A DNA stretch of 15,538 nucleotides, taken from CAZZDA01 sp964652585 (GTDB lineage Bacteria; Patescibacteriota; Patescibacteriia; UBA1544). A program made the translations under genes and the position numbers. Positions 13,322-15,538 of the stretch are shown piece by piece. Each line of letters starts with the position of its first letter. Within the stretch, counting starts at the first letter, position 1. The stretch is from assembly GCA_964652585.1 (NCBI GenBank), contig CAZZDA010000022.1, forward strand, positions 1 through 15,538, read 5' to 3'. The notes under the pieces were generated by a model. The model did no database searches and had not been told where the DNA came from. It worked only from the letters and a program-made list of their open reading frames with translations.

Positions 13322-14938
13322 CTGCATTCCCGCTTTCAACAACCCTACAAAGAGCGGGTGTGGATGAAGCGGTCGAGAAGTAAATTCAGGATGAAATTGC
13401 GTTCCTATAAAAAAAGGGTGTCCGGTTATTTCTATGATCTCTACAAGCTTTCCATCAGGAGATATGCCTGCAAGATTCATACCCTTTTCTTGCAGCTGCT
13501 CACGATATTCGTTATTATATTCATAGCGATGACGATGACGTTCCGCTATATGCTCAGAGCCGTACAAGCGCTTACTGATTGATCCCTGTTTCAACACCGC
13601 GTCATAATTTCCCAAACGCATGGTTCCTCCATAGCGTTTTTGTTGAAGCTTCTCCACTTGATCGTCCATCGTATGAATAACCGGTTGTGTTGTTTCAGGG
13701 TCAATCTCCGTACTGGATGCGGAACGAAGTCCGCATATATTGCGCGCAAACTCTATCACCGCAAGCTGCATACCATAACAAATACCAAAATATGGAATAT
13801 GTTTTTCACGCACATAGCGAATTGCTTGCAGCTTACCTTTAACTCCGCGATGGCCAAAGCCACCGGGAACAATAATACTTCCATACATTTCCAGCTCGCT
13901 GAGCTTTGCTTTATCACGTTCATAGCTTCCCGCATCAAGCCAATCAATGACAGGTTTTTTTTCTAAAAAAGCGGCCGCGTGTTTTATGGCTTCAATAATA
14001 GAAATGTACGCGTCAGTAAGCACAAAATCTCCTGTCTGAAAATATTTTCCTACGATACCGATACGAATTTCGTCTGTTGCCTGTTGAATACTCCTGGTCA
14101 TGACACGCCATTCGGTCATATCGCTTTTCGCGGCATCCAGACTGAGCCTCTCAAGTATTTTTTTGCTTAATCCTTCTTTTTCCAGTACGAGCGGCACCTC
14201 ATAAAGAGAGTCAACATCAGGCGCGGAAACAACCGCCTCTTTTTGTACATTACAAAAGAGCGCGAGCTTGTCTTTCCTCGGTTGGTCAAGAGCTTGTGAT
14301 GATCGGCATACAAGAAAATCAGGCTGAATACCAGCTGAATTCAATGTACGAGCCGCGTATTGTGTTGGTTTTGTTTTCATCTCTCCTAATATACTAGGGA
14401 TAGGGAGGTAGCTTACCAACACAAAAATAACATCGTGCGGATGTTGAAAGTGCAGCATGCGGGCAGCTTCCAAAAAGAGAATATTTTGATATTCCCCTAC
14501 CGTCCCGCCAACTTCAATAATAGCAATATCCGCGTTAGCTTTTTTTGCGGCGCGCTTAATACGCCGAATAATCTCTTCAGGTACATGGGGAACCACTTCA
14601 ACGCACTTTCCTTTATAGCCTAAATTTCGTTCACGCTGTATCACTTCTTGGTAAACCCTCCCTGTTGTCATGTAATTCGTACTCTTAATATCGGTATGCA
14701 AAAACCTCTCATAATTACCAATATCCTGATCCGTTTCATCCCCATCAGCTGTTACAAAAACCTCACCGTGTTCGGTGGGGTTCATCGTACCTGCGTCAAC
14801 ATTGATATAGGGATCGATTTTCAACGCCGTAACCTTATAGCTCCGCGCCTGAAGAATCTTTCCAATAGAGGCTGTGGTAATGCCTTTACCAACACCGGAC
14901 ATGACACCTCCTATAACAAAAATATACTTTGTAGCCAT
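13313..14938 (-). CDS. pyrG: CTP synthase (glutamine-hydrolysing)
   Basis: The 541-residue enzyme converts UTP, ATP and glutamine to CTP. The synthetase half shows the P-loop GGVMSGVGKG near residues 10-19, DPYINVDAGTMNPTEHGEVF and DGDETDQDIGNYERF. The glutamine amidotransferase half has VPGGFGHRGVKGK, the nucleophile in FGICYGMQ (Cys387), and the FHPEF motif (His516, Glu518), so both half-reactions look intact. Two spots differ from the commonest bacterial form: GGTVGEYQNILFLEA where GGTVGDIES is usual, and GICYGMQ where GICLGMQ is usual. The ATG at 14938 begins MATKYIF; an in-frame TTG two codons earlier is less likely. It lies 28 bases after rplI, probably in the same transcript. Length is standard. 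Confidence 0.97.
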   Translation of the reverse strand: MATKYIFVIGGVMSGVGKGITTASIGKILQARSYKVTALKIDPYINVDAGTMNPTEHGEVFVTADGDETDQDIGNYERFLHTDIKSTNYMTTGRVYQEVIQRERNLGYKGKCVEVVPHVPEEIIRRIKRAAKKANADIAIIEVGGTVGEYQNILFLEAARMLHFQHPHDVIFVLVSYLPIPSILGEMKTKPTQYAARTLNSAGIQPDFLVCRSSQALDQPRKDKLALFCNVQKEAVVSAPDVDSLYEVPLVLEKEGLSKKILERLSLDAAKSDMTEWRVMTRSIQQATDEIRIGIVGKYFQTGDFVLTDAYISIIEAIKHAAAFLEKKPVIDWLDAGSYERDKAKLSELEMYGSIIVPGGFGHRGVKGKLQAIRYVREKHIPYFGICYGMQLAVIEFARNICGLRSASSTEIDPETTQPVIHTMDDQVEKLQQKRYGGTMRLGNYDAVLKQGSISKRLYGSEHIAERHRHRYEYNNEYREQLQEKGMNLAGISPDGKLVEIIEITGHPFFIGTQFHPEFTSRPLHPHPLFVGLLKAGMQKK

Positions 14939-14966
14939 GCGCAAGTTCTTAGTTTTTTAGATGTTG

Positions 14967-15413
14967 TTATATTTCTTCTCCTACAACAACCACTATTCTT
15001 GATTCCAGTCCATGCGGAAATTGTACGATCACTTCATGATCTCCCAGCTCCTTAATGGGTTCAGTAAGAAGAATATTGTTTTTTGTAACCTCAAAGCCTT
15101 TTTTCTTAAGTTTTGTAGCAATTTTTTGAGCAGATATACTCGCGTATAATACACCTTCTTCACTTGCCTTTGCCAAAAAACTAATACTTTGACCTTCTAA
15201 AGTAGTAATAAGCTCTTCCACTCTTTTTAAATCTTCTTCCGCTTCCCTCGCTTTTCCTTCTCTTTCTTTCGCCAGTCTTGCCAATGCAACATTTGTTACA
15301 GGCTCCGCAATATTTTGTGGAAACAAATAATTTCTTGCATAACCGTCCGCAACTTCCTTGATATCACCCTGTTTTCCAAGATTTTTTATCTCTTTTTTAA
15401 GTACAACCTTCAT
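14967..15413 (-). CDS. rplI: 50S ribosomal protein L9
   Basis: The 148-residue protein is bL9. It begins MKVVLKKEIKNLGKQGDIKE followed by VADGYARNYLFPQNIA, the N-terminal rRNA-binding signature. The long connecting helix follows (ALARLAKEREGKAREAEEDL and beyond), then the C-terminal domain with GVLYASISAQKIATKLKKKG and the basic GHE/V-type strand region. The length is normal. The open frame reaches further upstream to 15437, but the ATG at 15413 gives the canonical N-terminus. A TTGTTG/TATACT promoter lies just upstream. pyrG follows after 28 bases, which suggests co-transcription. Reports that some Patescibacteria lack L9 make its presence mildly informative about lineage. Confidence 0.97.
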   Translation of the reverse strand: MKVVLKKEIKNLGKQGDIKEVADGYARNYLFPQNIAEPVTNVALARLAKEREGKAREAEEDLKRVEELITTLEGQSISFLAKASEEGVLYASISAQKIATKLKKKGFEVTKNNILLTEPIKELGDHEVIVQFPHGLESRIVVVVGEEI

Positions 15414-15441
15414 ATTTTTTATAATATCAAAAATCAAAAAT

Positions 15442-15470
15442 AGTATAGCATATTACATAATAAACAACAA
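15442..15470 (-). promoter_or_regulatory. Predicted promoter of rplI-pyrG
   Basis: On the minus strand TTGTTG (15465-15470) and TATACT (15442-15447) are 17 bases apart, with TGC before the -10 (extended -10). The start would be near 15435, leaving a leader of about 22 bases. The -35 and spacing equal those of the pilB promoter. The -35 lies within a hairpin arm. Confidence 0.65.
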
Positions 15471-15489
15471 CGCTAGCAGAGTTGTTGTT
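15463..15489. repeat. Inverted repeat overlapping the rplI promoter
   Basis: AACAACAAC (15463-15471) and GTTGTTGTT (15481-15489) form a perfect 9-bp stem with a 9-base loop containing GCTAGC. It contains the rplI -35. There is no T-run of terminator type on either strand. It could be an operator-like site or the weak end of an upstream unit beyond the window. Confidence 0.5.
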
Positions 15490-15538
15490 ATATAAAGGAA
15501 ATGGAACAGATACGGTATAATTATGATGCTTTACCCAT

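Noticed and set aside
15516..15521. TATAAT near the right edge as a plus-strand promoter
   Set aside because: No acceptable -35 at 16-18 bases upstream, and the window ends before any gene could be seen.
1..15538. CRISPR array, tRNA, rRNA, transposase or prophage genes
   Set aside because: No regularly spaced repeats, cloverleaf, rRNA signature or recombinase motif was seen on either strand.
1..15538. UGA recoding (as in Gracilibacteria and SR1)
   Set aside because: All recognised genes are full-length under the standard code, and none needs read-through of UGA.

Overview
The window most likely comes from a small-genome, monoderm-type bacterium of the Candidate Phyla Radiation (Patescibacteria). 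This is inferred from several signs together: short intergenic gaps, about 40% GC, almost no Shine-Dalgarno sequences, and a compact type IV pilus (T4P) operon with no secretin (pilQ) or pilP. The CTP synthase also diverges from common bacterial versions at a usually conserved motif. Ribosomal protein L9 is present, which argues mildly against the Patescibacteria lineages reported to lack it. The standard code fits every gene; no UGA recoding is needed. The lineage is an inference.

Layout. (1) Positions 1-2655, minus strand: uppS (undecaprenyl diphosphate synthase), a DUF167/YggU protein, a QueH-like protein, an anchored hypothetical protein, and a multi-pass membrane protein cut by the left edge. 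A promoter lies upstream of uppS, and a hairpin lies between the DUF167 gene and queH. (2) Positions 2778-3109, minus strand: a gene for HU with a hairpin terminator. (3) Positions 3110-3596: the one long non-coding stretch. It holds a 180-base imperfect palindrome next to the HU start, a likely HU promoter, a short tandem repeat, the likely pilus operon promoter, and a second inverted repeat in the pilB leader. (4) Positions 3597-12733, plus strand: pilB, pilC, pilM, four prepilin-like genes (GspH/FimT-, PilV-, PilW- and PilX-like), pilN, pilO and an unrecognised one-membrane-segment gene. (5) Positions 12687-15413: nfu (minus), rpmA (plus, strong promoter and terminator), and pyrG and rplI (minus, likely co-transcribed).

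How the genes work together. PilB is the extension ATPase, PilC the membrane platform, and PilM/PilN/PilO the cytoplasmic and membrane alignment complex. The four prepilins would form or prime the fibre. Two of them carry large beta-rich extensions that look suited to an exposed tip or adhesive role. No prepilin peptidase or PilT retraction ATPase is in the window. The rest are housekeeping genes: envelope lipid carrier, nucleoid protein, Fe-S carrier, CTP synthesis and ribosomal proteins.

The most unusual items are the long palindrome upstream of HU, the related inverted-repeat leaders of pilB and pilC that both end in TTTCCCC-ATG, the frequent CT just before start codons, and the modular prepilins.
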